Source: Pohlia nutans
Lineage: Eukaryota; Streptophyta; Bryopsida; Bryales; Mniaceae
Length of the DNA: 64,000 nt
Reading direction: 5' to 3'
Assembly (NCBI GenBank): GCA_022496805.1
Contig: CM040085.1
Location: 50,063,811 to 50,127,810 of the forward strand
Translations under genes and position numbers: made by a program
The notes under the pieces: generated by a model
The model's input: only the letters and a program-made list of their open reading frames with translations
What the model was told of the DNA's origin: nothing
Databases searched by the model: none
Part shown: in pieces, positions 35,020 to 48,100 of the stretch
How the letters are laid out: each line of letters starts with the position of its first letter
How positions within the stretch are numbered: position 1 is the stretch's first letter

Positions 35020-38000
35020 TCAAGGGCTAGGACTCCTCTCAACATCACTACCCTTGCCCTGTTTAGCCTCTATATCCAATAATCCGTATACCTCCCTATC
35101 AAACTTCTGGATGCGACGAGAGGGTGGTGAAACTGCAACCGCTTGTTGATGGGCAACCTCAGCAGCATACGATGACAATTCGAATCCCCTCGGAGGGCTT
35201 TCAAAGAAGCTCGGATGGAGAACACGGATCGGGCTCGCCCGTGGAACTCTGGAAACAAGAATATAAGAGGATACATAAGCATTAGTAAAGTAGGAGAAGA
35301 GAAGAAGATGAACAATGGTGTGCCAAGTGAACAAACCGACTTACTTACAGTGCCTCTGGCGTCGTACGAGCTTCTGGGGAGGCTCCTCAGAATCAGAGTC
35401 TTTGAGGTCAACAGTAGGCTGTGGTGGAGGCACGGGATCCCGCATGGGGCAAAGGATGGCCTCAAAGATCTCCGTGTCCGCCTCCAACGCCACAATGTGG
35501 CGCTCAGCTTCACGACACGCACTAATGGAAGCATCTAGAAGAAACAAAATGAATGAGCCAAACAAAACCACAAGAAATGCAAGAAATGCAAGAAATGAAG
35601 AACAAAGACAATGCAAGGGACGTAATGGAGAAACCTGTGGCTACGTGCCAATCCAAGACAATGCCGTGCCTTTGGGTGAGAGTGTGGATGATGATGCTCA
35701 AAAATTCCTTGTGCTTCTCTCGAGCCCCTCTCCATGCCACTGTGCCATCCTTGAGAAGTTGGGTATCCTCATCTGTGAAGTTGTGAAGGAGGGAATCCTT
35801 CTCAAGTGAGAAGCCCAACTTTGAAAACTCCGTGGCCTCATACACGGTGAGAGAGGCGCCAAGGGGCACAAGCACCTTGATAAAAAAGCGCTTAGTCTAC
35901 ACACAAAAAAAACCACATATTTAGTGACAAAGAGAAGAGATTGAAACTTGAAGAGAAATACGGTGAGAAGAGAAAAAAACTTACAAACATCTTTGGATTT
36001 TGAGCGGAGGTAAGGTGAAGGTCATTGACACCCCACCAATCCCTTGCCACACTCTATTTAGCCCCCTTGCACCAATTGCGAAGCTCCTTGTGCACATTGG
36101 GGTCATCGCTATGTATGATCACAAAGACACCGTTGTCGTGGAGATGATTTTGAGCAAATGTGAAGAGATCATCCATGTAGAACTCACCACGGCGGTTCCA
36201 CATGGGGATATCAGAGGGAGAGCTAGAGATGGCTGGCACTGGGAGGTTCTCTGGAACATCTGCAAGGATGAGGTCGATACCAGAGTGGGATTTGGGCTTC
36301 CTTGTGTTAGAGCGAGAGCGGCCGCCTCCAACCTAGAAAACAAAAAAGAATTGTCAAACAAGGAAGAGGAATGCTTGTAGGAAAAAAAAAATGGAACAAT
36401 ATGAAAAGGGAAAACTCTTGCCTTAACAAGGAACTCTTCAATCCGGAGGAAGGCCTCGTGGTGGATCTTGGTCTTGTTGAAATGCTCTATGAGGTCCCCC
36501 ATGTACACATTCTCAATGAGAGTGTACGTGGAGGTAGCCTCCAAGGAAGTGGCACTTGTAGCCGCAGCAAGAGCCTTCCTCTTGCGAGTGAAGGCGGGGG
36601 CAGTGGCTGCGCTATAAGAAGGTGCAGGAACAACACTAACGAGAGGAATTGAAGGGCTACCAACGATGATAGGGGCGGTAGAAGCCTCCACAGCAGCCTT
36701 CGTAGCAGAACGAGTGGAGATGGTGGTTTGAGAAACAGGAGTACCTGAAGGAGTATCAACAGTCTTGCCCTTCTTGCCCTTGGGCTCTTTCTTGCCCTTG
36801 GGCTCTTTCTTGCCCTTAGACTCCTTCTTGCCCTTGGTAGCCCTGGAAGTCTCCTTCTCCGTCTCCTCTTGCACTGAGGGCTCGTACACTACAATCTGCA
36901 AAGGAGCCTCAGCATTCAAAGTGGCATACAAAGCCTTCTCTGAGACAGGAATGTAGCCCTTGGAGCAATCCAAATACCATCCTGCCTGCTTGAGGTGGGT
37001 ATCAGGCCACACCTCATGGTCCTCAGTATAAAAGTAGTCCGACATGTAGTCATCCACCCACTGTTCGATATACACCGGAAGAAAGGAAGCAGAAATAGCT
37101 TCTTTAGGAAGAAGCTCGTGAAAGATGTATCTGGAAAAAAAATTGAGGAATGAGAAACTTTCATGACATAAAAGAAAATGCAATCAAAGCATAGAATGTT
37201 ACGAGCTTACCTATAGAGCACACGATGTATGATATTCGGTCCATCCACAAAAGCAAGGAGATTTTGGCCCTTCAGAAATCTGTGAGCAGCCTTGTCCTCA
37301 AAGTAAGACAAGAAGGCATGGTCCCAGAGGATAATGCGCCATCTATCCACGTATGCGTCAGGTCGGAGGACACCTCCTTGTGCATTCCAATGGATAGGAC
37401 GCCCGAGAGTGACTTCCAAAGCCTCAAACTCTTTCTCAAAGTTGTCTTCCAACTACAAAAATGAATAAGGAATTAGCAAACCAAAGGGGACAATGAACAC
37501 AATCATAGAGAAATGAAATAATACTTACTTGAGCCCAAAAGGAGGCTTTGTGGAGCCATTCGTTCAAAGTCTTCTCCTTCAAAGGTAGAGAAGGGAATTT
37601 GTTCCCTTCTCTCACCATCAAGGTGGAATTCCACCACTGAAGCCACTTTGTCTTAAACCGAGGTTCAACATGAGCATTTGCCACCTTGGCAAGCTTCTCA
37701 ATAAACATATCGGGGACCATGTTGCTGGAATAGTGCTTGTTAATCTACAAGAATAAAGAAGAATGTTATAAACATTATTGAGAAAACAATCTTCGATTCA
37801 AAAGAATAAAAAAAGTGAGGCTAGGAGGTGGAGTACCTCATCAAAGAAGGCTTCACCATTCCTGGGATTTGCAACTGCAATGTACTTCTCAAAACTCTTG
37901 GACCGGTAAGACTTCCTAGCCTTCTCCTCCGCAGATGACATAGCTTTGAAAACACCAATTGCAGTCCTCTCCTATGGAGGTGTGTTGTCCTTGTAAGCTC

Positions 38001-39493
38001 GTGCTTCAGCGTCCGAAGCTTGAGAGATTTCTCTCTGCAGAAATCCACATGTTAGTGAGTAAAGAAATAGAGAAAGAAAAGAAATAAAGATCAATGGAAT
38101 AGGCAAATACCTTATAAAGGAAGGACACAAAGACATCGATTGTCAATGGATACCAAGTGGAGCTTTTCTTCTTGGCATGAACACAAGCAACATACTCCTC
38201 GGGCGTAATCAGGTCTTTAAACTCTTCCAACTCCAACGCACCAAAATACCGCACGCGGTGCAGTTTAGAGGGAACGCTGGCTTTGACATGATCATTCTCT
38301 GTTGACCTACAAGTGCACCAAGAGAAGTCAAAACTTGACCTGAGGGAAAACAAAGAAAGCACTAGAGAATTGAAATGGAGAAGTTAACTTACCAATTGAT
38401 GTCGTTCATGGCATTCATCAATACGCTACTTTGTTTCCTTGAATCCAACACAATACAAGCAGGGGAAATGTGCCATGACTCCTCATTGGCATGGAAACGG
38501 TTGACATGGACCACCACGCCGTCAACCTATGGTTTCCCTACCATACAAAAAACATCTTGCCTACAAAGTGAGCAAGATCCGGGTCGGCTGCCACGCGCTC
38601 ATCGAACGCCTCACTAGCCTGCTTCCACAACGGGCTCCACGTTGAGGAAATGTCCTCGGTCACCTCGAGATCCTCATCCTTGTTGTTGTGGAGGGCAACA
38701 TAAAGAACTCGATCCCCGTCTCGATACCCAGTGACAAACTCGTTTTCGAGTTGCTAGACATCTGCCATATTAATAGGTCGTACCAACGGGAGAGCTTGCA
38801 AACGGCAAAGAGGAATACCTAGGCGAGACTTCTCCACTGGCCGAATCCGAAGGCGGTTGATAACAACATTAGAGTCTTGTTTCTGCTTGATACGGATGGA
38901 GACCTCACTCTCATCCGGGTTGGCTGACTCCGCAGGCTCCTCGATAGGTGAAACTTGAGTAGAATTCTACAAACATGGAATTAAGTATAAAACAAACAAT
39001 AAGTATTCAAACAAATGATTTATAAACCAAATGGTTGAAGTACAAGTGTTCATGTGCGCATGGATACTAGCATTCAAATGGATCAAGGTAAACAAAGGCG
39101 AGGAGACCGTCTAGGCGTCACCCTCGCCTGGGCACGAGCAAGTTCTCGTGCCTCACAAACACGTTGGTTATGCCGAGTGGCATAACGCCTTCTTGCCTCA
39201 CGAACCGCGTACTTCGCCGCATCAAGAGGCATCCTATCCATAACGGGATCTAGAATTGCACACGTACAATATCTAAATACATAAGTGTCCAAGTCTACTA
39301 CCTCTTGGACCTCGGACTCCTCTCCAACTGCACGAGTTTGCTCCTATACATCTTCATCTTCTTCCACAATGTCCTCGTCCGCCTCATCGTCATCCTCCTC
39401 GTTCTCCTGAACCTCGACCTCATCCTCCAAAAGAGCATTGATTTTGCAAAGATCAACCTTGTCCGACTGTGACTGGGCCACGGTCTCACTATC
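35020..39493 (-). CDS. MULE-borne ParB-like plus beta-class DNA-methylase-like gene, ~11 exons
   Basis: Exons, upstream first, approximately: 39493-39083 (acidic), 38967-38400, 38306-38112, 38036-37838, 37746-37530, 37452-37212, 37130-36420, 36334-35990, 35890-35635, 35535-35348 and 35252-35020. Most borders have GT/AG ends. Exon 2 holds FVTGYRDGDRVLYVALH and a ParB-like MFFVW-stop-GNHRLTAWW (about 38518-38560), with a frame change just after. Middle exons have a KGKKEPKGKK basic run. Exon 8 has DLILADVPEN (36243-36284) in the place of motif IV (DPPY), then a GVFVIIHSDD strand. The next exons have the motif X/I region, REKHKEFLSIIIHTL..GIVLDWHVATG (about 35630-35735), continued by SACREAERHIVALEADTEIF. 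This is beta-class order (IV before I). TVDLKDSDSEE near the end is SUMO-interaction-like. In-frame TAGs lie at 39344, 38754, 38538, 37972 and 36054; no TAA or TGA is seen within the exons. The role may be element epigenetic control, but catalysis is doubtful. The gene may be degraded. Confidence 0.55.
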
Positions 39494-42400
39494 CTGGATA
39501 AACAATTTGAAAATCCAAAGCATTAAATTAATACAATCTCAAAGGCACAGAACTAAAAGGAAAACATATTAAACCTCACATTCAACCTAATCTTAAGAGT
39601 GCATTCAAACCATCATCAAACACTAAAAATCATTTGAAATTCAAAGTAACAATTCTATGTACAAAACGACAAAGGCAAGGCAAAAATTTGAAAGTCAAAG
39701 CATAAAAAAGCCCAAAAAAACTCAAAGTGTTTAACTCCACGGATCCGCGAGGTTGGCCTTTATGCCCCAGAAGGCTAGAAACATATGACATTGTATTGAC
39801 TTTTCATGCATCAAATTATATGACATTGTATCATATGACATTGTATTGACTTTTCATGCATCAAATTATATGTGACTGTGAATAGACAAACTAATAGACA
39901 AACTGAATAGCTTCAAGTTCTTATTGATACTCTTACGTGATTATGAATAGTTTTACAACTAAACTTATTCTTCTTATTGATATTATGCTATGTGCACTTC
40001 TTTGATAAAGTTGATCACTCCACAATGTGCTCACTAAAACCTTTCAAGGACTAGAATACAATTGCTCCACTAACACTATGTAACCAATTTTTAACACTAT
40101 GTAACCAATTGCTCCACTAACACTATGATGATTTACAATTTTTTGTGTTCACGTTCTTCACCCTCGTCGTAATGGAGTCTAATCGTCAATTCGAATGTAA
40201 TGATCTTTGAGTTAGCAAATTATGTGAGCCTAGGTACAATCTTGGATTCCGGAATTTCATTGTTCATGGATCAATTCAGCGCCTGAGCACAAAGTAATAA
40301 TAGTTGGTATGTACATCTCGTTATGCAACTATTATCTCGTTATGCAACTATTATTTTGTTCTCATTGTTGATACCGTATTAGATTGTTTCAAGTTTCACT
40401 TGTCACTCACTGTTATCTAGCGATTAGAAGTTCACACCAAAGCATTTGGCCTTCTTAGCCAATCATTTGTGTGTGTGTTGTCCAAAGGCTCGAGTGCTTG
40501 ACAGTAACATAATTTTTCGAGTGAAACCATGCAATATTTTCCTTTAGATGAACTTCCATATTCTAATGACTCTGGTTCACTGGTTACTTTTGTTGTACTC
40601 CAGGAGGATTTGATGACAAAAAGAAGGAAGAACCTATGACAGTGATTCTGAAGCACATGTTCACACGCTCAGAGCTCATGGTAAACAGGCTAACGTTCAT
40701 CTCATGTTGTCTACATCTATATCCGTAGGAGTTGAAATTAATCACTTAGGAAGCTTCAAGGAAGGTCATATACTGTGGCCATTGAAAAGAAGAAAGAATG
40801 CTTTGTATAGTTGGTGGCATTGAAGGCCCAAAGCTAACTCCACGGATCCGTGGGGTTGGCCTTGGTGCCGGTTCCTTGTACTTTTTTTCTCCCGAGTCTT
40901 TCCAAAATTCCAAACAATTCAAATAGTACAAGCGAATGGATGCTTACCAAAACGCCTGTGTCTTCAATTCGACCTGACGCTGCCTCTGTCTCCATCTCCA
41001 CTTGCCTACGGGAATCACCGCTCTGCTAGAAACGAAACCCAAATCGTGAGTGAGTTCAGTGGGTGGTACTGGGTAAGGCTACCATAGAAGGTAAAATAGC
41101 ACGTCAAATTTTCACATAGCAAATTGGCGATATATCGCCCCAAAAATAAGGCGGCTTCCCTTCATGTCCATGAGCTGCTACATGCATTCATGCCAGGTTG
41201 ACGTACTTTCCACAGATCGATCATTCGTTGTGGGCTCACGTTCAGCTATGGATTGTTTGTTTGATTGTTTCCCAGTGCTCTATCTGTCTGTGAGCCTCTT
41301 TAACCATAGTTTCAGTTAAGCTCTGATGAAAATTTGAAACTGATCGAGGTCCCCGTTAGTTACGATTGATGAGAGTTCACATGTATCGATCCGATCGATC
41401 TCTAGTACCTGAGTGTATTCCTCAAAATAGTACGCTCGCTCACTCAAACTTTTGCTTTGATTCATGTAGATTATGTAGCAAATCAGTTCCATGAATTTAT
41501 ATACTATTTATTAATACTGGAGTAGTCTTGAAGCTGTTCATCAACACCCTTCAAGCCCTAGTTATTATATATAATTTGGCTTCAACCTCCTTATCATGTA
41601 AGTTGTGCATGTGCACTTACTGTTCAGATTCTGACGGCAATTCCTGATGAAATAAAAGTCAATTTTCCACATCTGGTACATCATTCAATTAGTATAATTC
41701 AGGTATTTTCCATGGATCTGAATGAGTTCTGGTAACAGTCTTCAGGTTACTCGTGATTCTAAGTCAGATAATTTTGGAATGTATGTCCAGGCTAGGTACT
41801 CTTGGATGCCCAGCTGAATTAGAGAAATTCATGAAATTTGAAACGATTCATGAAATTCATCAATTCAGCGCCTGAACATTCAACATTATACTAAATAAAT
41901 TGCATCCCAGTTTACCTTTTCCCGGATGCATTTTTTAACGCTCTTTAACTTAATGCCCAACTGAATTAGAGAATCAATTCATGGTGACTGCCGAATTAAG
42001 TCGTTTGTAAGCTTAATCGATGTTCAAGGGAAGCAGTGTCAAGGGCAGACCGATGAACATGAACACGTCTGGTCGCTCGCGAGCCGTTTGCTTCTAAATC
42101 GTTACTGTACATTTTTTAACGCTCTTTAACTAATCGATAATTTCAAGTGGGCTTGAAGGCTTCAAGGTAATCCTACGGATCCGTAGGGTTGGCATTGAAG
42201 GCCCGAAGCTAACCCCACGGATCCATGGGGTTGACCAAGGTGCCGGTTCCTTGAACTTTTCTTCTCCCGATTCTCTCCAAACGATTGATTCAAATAGTAC
42301 AAGCGAACGGGTGCTTACCAAAATGCATGTGTCTTCGAATTCAATTCGACCTGACGCCGCCTCGGTCTCCATCTCCACTTGCCTACGGGAATCACCGCTC

Positions 42401-43727
42401 TGAAAACACTCAAAAGCCCTAATCGTGAAAAACAGTGAAAGCCCTAATCGTGAGGGATACCCATCTTGTCCCGATACCCGCCCACGATACCCGCCCACAA
42501 TACCCGCCCACGATTAACCCTTAAACGTGCCAGGGTGTCCTTGGAATTGACAATTTGAGGAAAAACATTATAAACTACCATTCACAAGAATATTCTGGAA
42601 TTGATATACAAATGAAAGTACTAAATCTTGAATTTTAGATTCCATCCGTATGGTTTGATTCACTAATACAATCACCAATATTTAATTATAAAATTTGAAA
42701 GTTAAAATTAAAAATCCCTTCTAAATTCGATTACAAACTAAATTTCAATATTTTTTGAGTTAAATTTGTTGGAACGAGTTTGAAATGAGATACTCTTAAA
42801 TGTGGTGATACTTTGAAATTTTTGTGTTTCTTAAATTTATGACCTCATTTTTCACAATTCCACTTTGAACTAGAGTCAATGCAATTTTGGCTTGGTCAAC
42901 GACTTGACATACTTCTACATTTGTAATTTTAGAAAAATATCTACTCTAGTATGACTAAATCCAGCCATTAGATAGGACAACAACTTGGCGAATAATCTTC
43001 AAAAAATTGGATGAGTTTCATCCAAACATTGATGAAAACGTGAGAAGGCTTTGAATTCATTTGTGATCCAGTTTTTGGACTCTGGGACGTATACGGGTTA
43101 AACGTACCAACCCTTTGAACACAGTAGATTCTAGCCTCAAAAGTCGATATTAGCAAGGCTTAGCTTAGATGTACATGAGGTGTATATGAAAAGACTATTG
43201 CAAGCATATAATCTACCCAAAAAATTAGACATACTTGTAGTTGAAGGCCTCTTCAACATTATCCCATCACAAGAGATTTAGTGTAATTGGTAAAGAACTT
43301 AATAGGCTATCAAAGGCAACTTGGATGCAAATCGTCCTAGCTTGTATGGCAAAGTTACAAGGCTTTGAATCTGTTCATGATCCACTTTATAGATGCTGGA
43401 ACATTTAGAGGGTAATAAAAGGGAGATTGAAAATGGTAAACCTTTTTATCTCTTTTTTTTCAAATAGGTGACAACATCAAGTGCATTGTTTTCAAATTGT
43501 CCTTTGGCATCAAGTGCTTATATGGTGAAAGAATTCACATATGTGAAGGTAAATTAAATCCAACTAGTATTATAGAGAATGCAACTATATATCGTAGCTC
43601 CAATTAGTCAAAAATAAGGTTGGCTTTGACATAAAATGATGAAAAATGGTGCAAAAATGTGAGAATTGATGAAAAATAATGTAAAATTGAACAAATCAAT
43701 AGGACAAGTGAGATTTCTGTTGCAAAA
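39494..43727. other. Noncoding middle of the MULE with scattered BamHI-type palindromes
   Basis: No gene is supportable. Copies of a palindrome around CCACGGATCCGTGG, extended by CTAACC and GGTTGGC arms, lie at about 39735, 40834, 42167 and 42208. A duplicated segment occurs at about 40800-41000 and 42190-42410 (ACCAAAAYGC.., GACCTGACGC, GAATCACCGCTCTG). 42560-43430 resembles the old repeats of the 11-13 kb region, so the element has itself taken in repeats. Confidence 0.6.
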
Positions 43728-44135
43728 AACTCCATGGAGGCTAACCCCATGGATCCGTGGGGTTGGCCACCATGGAGTTTTTTGTTGAGGAAAACATCAT
43801 GATGGCTAACCCCACGGATCCGTGGAGTTGGCCACCATAGAGTTCTGTGTTGATCTAAACTCTATAGTGGCTAACCCCATAGATCCGTGGGGTTAGCCTC
43901 CATGAAATTTTGAGTTGAAGAAAACACCATGGTGGCTAATTCCATGGATCCGTCGGGTTGGCCACCGTGGAGATCGCAGTAGAAGAAAACTCCATGGTGG
44001 CTAATCCCACGGATCGATGGAGTTGGCCACCATGGAGTTCTCTGTAGAAAAAAAGTCCATCGTGTATAACACCACGGATCCGTGGGGTTGGCCACCATGG
44101 AGTTTTGTGTTGCAACAAGATCCATGGTGGCTCCA
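43728..44135. repeat. Six ~50-bp palindromes in a 64-65 bp tandem array
   Basis: Palindrome centres (GGATCC or variants) fall at about 43753, 43818, 43882, 43948, 44013 and 44078, 64-66 bp apart. Each unit reads CTCCATGGTGGCTAACCCC, then ACGGATCCGT, then the reverse complement arm, joined by about 15 bp of AAAAC/GTTGA spacer. Arms differ between units by a few bases (CAT for CAC, AGT for GGT). Strong hairpin or cruciform potential. Confidence 0.95.
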
Positions 44136-44377
44136 TACATGGGTATAAACAAGGTAAATCAAAATGGTGTTAAACTTACAATGTTCACAATATCTTCTGT
44201 TCGGTTTGGTGTCTCCATTTCCTAGCACTCAATTGTTGCTGCAAAACTCTCAGACGCCTTGCTTGCGTCTTCCACTTCGAGTATTGAATCAAGATGCAGC
44301 GATCGAATCTTACACCTCCCTCTCCAACTTCCTCCCTCTTCCTCGTCTCCACTCTCGCTCAAATCTGCTGGAGTCCC

Positions 44378-44605
44378 TCATCCCTCAATACTCGGCGCCC
44401 CCTTCGTGAGCTTCTTCTTATTCTTCTGCTTTGAGTTGGTGAAGTTTGTTCTCCCTTGCTTCCTCTTTTTCTTCACTGGTTCACTCTCCTTTCCGACGAC
44501 AGTCTTCTTGGACGGCTCCTTCTTCTTCGCCGGTTTAGTCACACTTACTATCTCCTTCCTCGCCGGTTCAGTCGCACTCACTGTCCTCTTCCTTGTTTCC
44601 CTCAT
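44378..44605 (-). CDS. Short Lys-rich ORF, doubtful
   Basis: A 75-aa minus-strand frame from the ATG at 44605. It is Lys/Pro/Thr-rich with PAKKKEPSKKT and a nuclear-localisation-like PVKKKRK. No domain is recognised. It lies divergently upstream of the transposase gene, so it could be a small element gene, an exon, or chance in the promoter region. Confidence 0.25.
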   Translation of the reverse strand: MRETRKRTVSATEPARKEIVSVTKPAKKKEPSKKTVVGKESEPVKKKRKQGRTNFTNSKQKNKKKLTKGAPSIEG

Positions 44606-45112
44606 GTGTGCTTCTCAATGCCTCTCTTTAGACCTAATTTCTGCACTCTAACACCACAGCTTCCTCCTCACTCAAGTAGACGGTTGTCACTGAACTTGCC
44701 AAGTCCATAAGACTCGTGTCTTAGGGTTTCACCTTCTAACTACCCAATGCGAAAGTATCTACTGTCACATGTGTACACATTAGTTGCTATTAAAGGCTCT
44801 GTCATGCGCTTGTCTATTGCCGGCTAATTACTATGCTATTTACTGTTATTCTAATCGTCTTCTTCTGACAATCACGGCTCCCTGCAATAGATCATGCCAG
44901 TTGCAATTCAAAATTGTCACAACTTCTAAATTCTTCTAATTCTATTTTGCTAAAGAGATATTTATTGTGCTGCGCTTAATAGCCACCAATTGAATCACCA
45001 CTAGAATTCTGTAATGTTTAAATTCCACGCAAACTCACATCAATACCTCTCTTTGCCTAGTTGCACTTGTTTTGCCCCTTGTTTGCATTGGTTCCTTCTT
45101 TTCTTTTCTCCA

Positions 45113-48100
45113 ATGGCTTCATCTTCCACAGTTCCACAAATCTATGAGATGGCTGAGCTCCGTGCTCAAGGCCTTGGAGTCCCAATTCTATTCCCAATAG
45201 GTCCTGCTGGCTTTTGCATCTATCTCTGCCATTCAACTTAGCATCAGATTTGGATTGCAGGAGAGTACGATTTTTGTTGAGCGTGAGATTATCGATCCCG
45301 CGACATCTCTGCTTTTAATGACCTTGCAAGAAATTTCGAGTGTTGTTGATGGATCAACCGTGTGGGAGCTAGGTGCTGGCAAGTACCAAGTGTATGGACT
45401 CTCAGATTCTCAATTGGGAGCGTCCACTGAGATCTTTACCCCTCTCCAGTCGTCCACTTGTACGTTGAACGACCCCCCAATGGTGAGAGTGAAGACCGAG
45501 CCTGGTTTGGAGCTTGTCGTTGATCTCTCAGATTCCTCAGATGACTATGCAATGCCTCTTTCTACTCCTGCAGTTAATCCCTCCCCATCCTCTCAGACCC
45601 CTTCATTTGTTACTCCTCCTTCTCGTCCAATCCCTTCTAATCCTCATGTACCCTCGTCATCTAAACCTTTGTCTTCTATTGTTCAATCACTACGTGCGCT
45701 AGGTTCTATGCCGGGTAGTAAAAGTATCCTTAAGAAGTTAGATTATGATAAAATAAAAATAGAAGAGGTCAATTACCTTCCCCCCTGTTTTGACGGTACT
45801 TGTATCTTTGTTCTTCCCCCGGTCGCAGCTTCTTCTTCTCATTCGAAATCGAAATCTATAGAGGGCATGGACAAGCGCTACGACGGACATGTGTGGACCA
45901 AGACCCAGACCACAAACATCAAAAATGACTTTGGTCTTGCGTTCCGCTCTTCCACTTGCGTTGGTCACCTCCAATGCAAAAATTTGAAGTGCGACTACCT
46001 TCAACGTGCACATCGCACCTCTGTTGTCAACAACATGGAATTCGATGGCTTCACTAAAGACCCCTTCACAATCAAAGGTCCCCCGCCTCCTACCTCTACC
46101 CTTGTATGCAGGATTTGTAAGGCGCCTCCAACTTGCCTTGCACTTTGTGATGCGAAGATTTTCTATGTCCTCAGCAAAGACTCCTCCCAACGTGCCTGCA
46201 TTCATATCGGTGTCCATAGGCATCCTGTCAAAGTTGGCGACTGTAGAGATAGTCGCAAACGAATCAACGCGTTGATTGAGGAGCACGTCGAAAGAGCCCC
46301 TCAAGCCACACACAGCAAGATCGTCCTCGAGGCAAGTAAGGATCTTCTAGGTGAGTTCCTTCTACGCGATGATACTCAAACGCATCGTCTTCTATCGTTA
46401 GAGGAACTCAAACCCGTCTTTGACAGCTGTAAAGAATTGAACTCACCAAACCTTCGTATCAAGGTTACTTCATTCAAGTACTTGAGGAGATTTGGAGTTA
46501 TGGATGGCATTGCTCGGCTTAGAGGTGTTAGTAGTTGGGCTTACGTTCAAAGAAACCAATTCCCCAGCCAAGGTGATGACACGGACAAGGTCTTCGTCTT
46601 CAAGATGTCCGAAGTTGGCCCGAGGAGTGGTGTCGACTTGGTTCGTCGTATGCAGCCCGGCGGTGATCTCGAGGCTGCATGGATCATGTCCGACCATGTC
46701 AAGCGAGTCACAGGTTGGACCACCATGGCCGCCCATGTCTATGATGCCACCTATCAGCGCGTCATGACGATTGCCTGCTGTGACTTCCAGTCGGAGGATA
46801 AAGATGCCCAAGTGCTCTTTTGCCACAACCTCAACCACGTCATGGCCCGACACGGAATCCCAAAGACAAATTTTAAAGGATTCATGGCCGATAGTGCGCA
46901 GGCCAACTGGAACGCCGTGCGTATCGTCTATGGGTCCAGGGATCCCAAGATTATAATGGACGGCCGCGAGAGGACGTGCTTCTTCCATTGGAAGCAATCA
47001 TTGGAGAAGCACACCAAACAACATATCAAGCACGATTTGTAGGAACAACACAAGCACTTGTGCCTCCAGTATCGCAACGCCTCGTCAATGCTAGAGGCAG
47101 AGACACGATATTGTGCCATCAAAGCTTGGTGGAGCTCATCAAATTGTACCTCCAACGATGGATTGCGACATCTTGATCTCTGGCTTGCGTTTTGGAATTT
47201 CCGATATCTTCAGTGGGGTGGCTTCATGGAACTGGTTAGTCTTCTGCTTCCCTGGTCTTGTAGGTTCTTCACTTCTTTGATATATTCAGATTTTTACACT
47301 CCTCTATTTTCTTTGAACAGGAGGATGCATGTCGGAGTCGGAATTCGCTCAAATGCCCTCGTGCAATCTTGCAGAGTCCGTCCACAACAAGTGGCTTCAA
47401 GCGTCAGGCAACAAGGGCGGTGATTTGTATGTTGCCACCGTGGATGACTACATCCGAGCATTCTTGCAAGTGGTGGCCTACTATCAATTCCTCAAGGGGG
47501 GCAATGGTAGCGACGGTCCTAGCAAGGAGGAACTGAAACTTCGTAGCGCCCAACGACGTGCCGAGCGCACCGGTGATCCTACTGTGCTGCAGAAGGTCTT
47601 GCTGGACATGCCCGGAGGCGAGGAGTTCTGCACTCGCAATCCACACCTCAAGGGCGCCTTGTTTGGATCGCAGAAGCAGAGGCCCGATACCCCCATTGGT
47701 GCAGATGATGAGACACACCGCCCCGACACTGTCAACTTCTCTCACCCCCGTCCCTGTAAGAGACTCACTAGATCTAATCCCGTAATTCTACCTACAATTG
47801 TTGAAGAGTCTTCTCCAGACGTGCAAGAAGTTCAAACGCTTCCACCGTCCGGGCTCGATTTCCGTCGAGTCACCGCTGTTCAAGAGACCAAGGTTGACGA
47901 GTCACTTTGGCATATAGCTCGTGTCCCTTACAATTCCGGCAAGTCTTGTTGGGCCATGCATGCGGGTACTAAGAAGAAATGCACAGCAAAGCTCGTCACC
48001 AACAATCGGAGTGTCCCTTGCCCGGCATACTCTGGAGTCTGGGATTTTTACACAATGCAAAAACGAAAACCTATGAAGTTCTTTTTTTGTCCAGACAACA

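Noticed and set aside
43871..44228. Minus-strand ORFs with HHGVFFYC/HGGQPTDPW-type repeats
   Set aside because: Products of the 64-bp palindrome array, which is 65 bp in places and so cannot keep frame.
46470..46997. Minus-strand 175-codon ORF opposite the MULE transposase
   Set aside because: Exact antisense of a recognised DDE domain, so a shadow.
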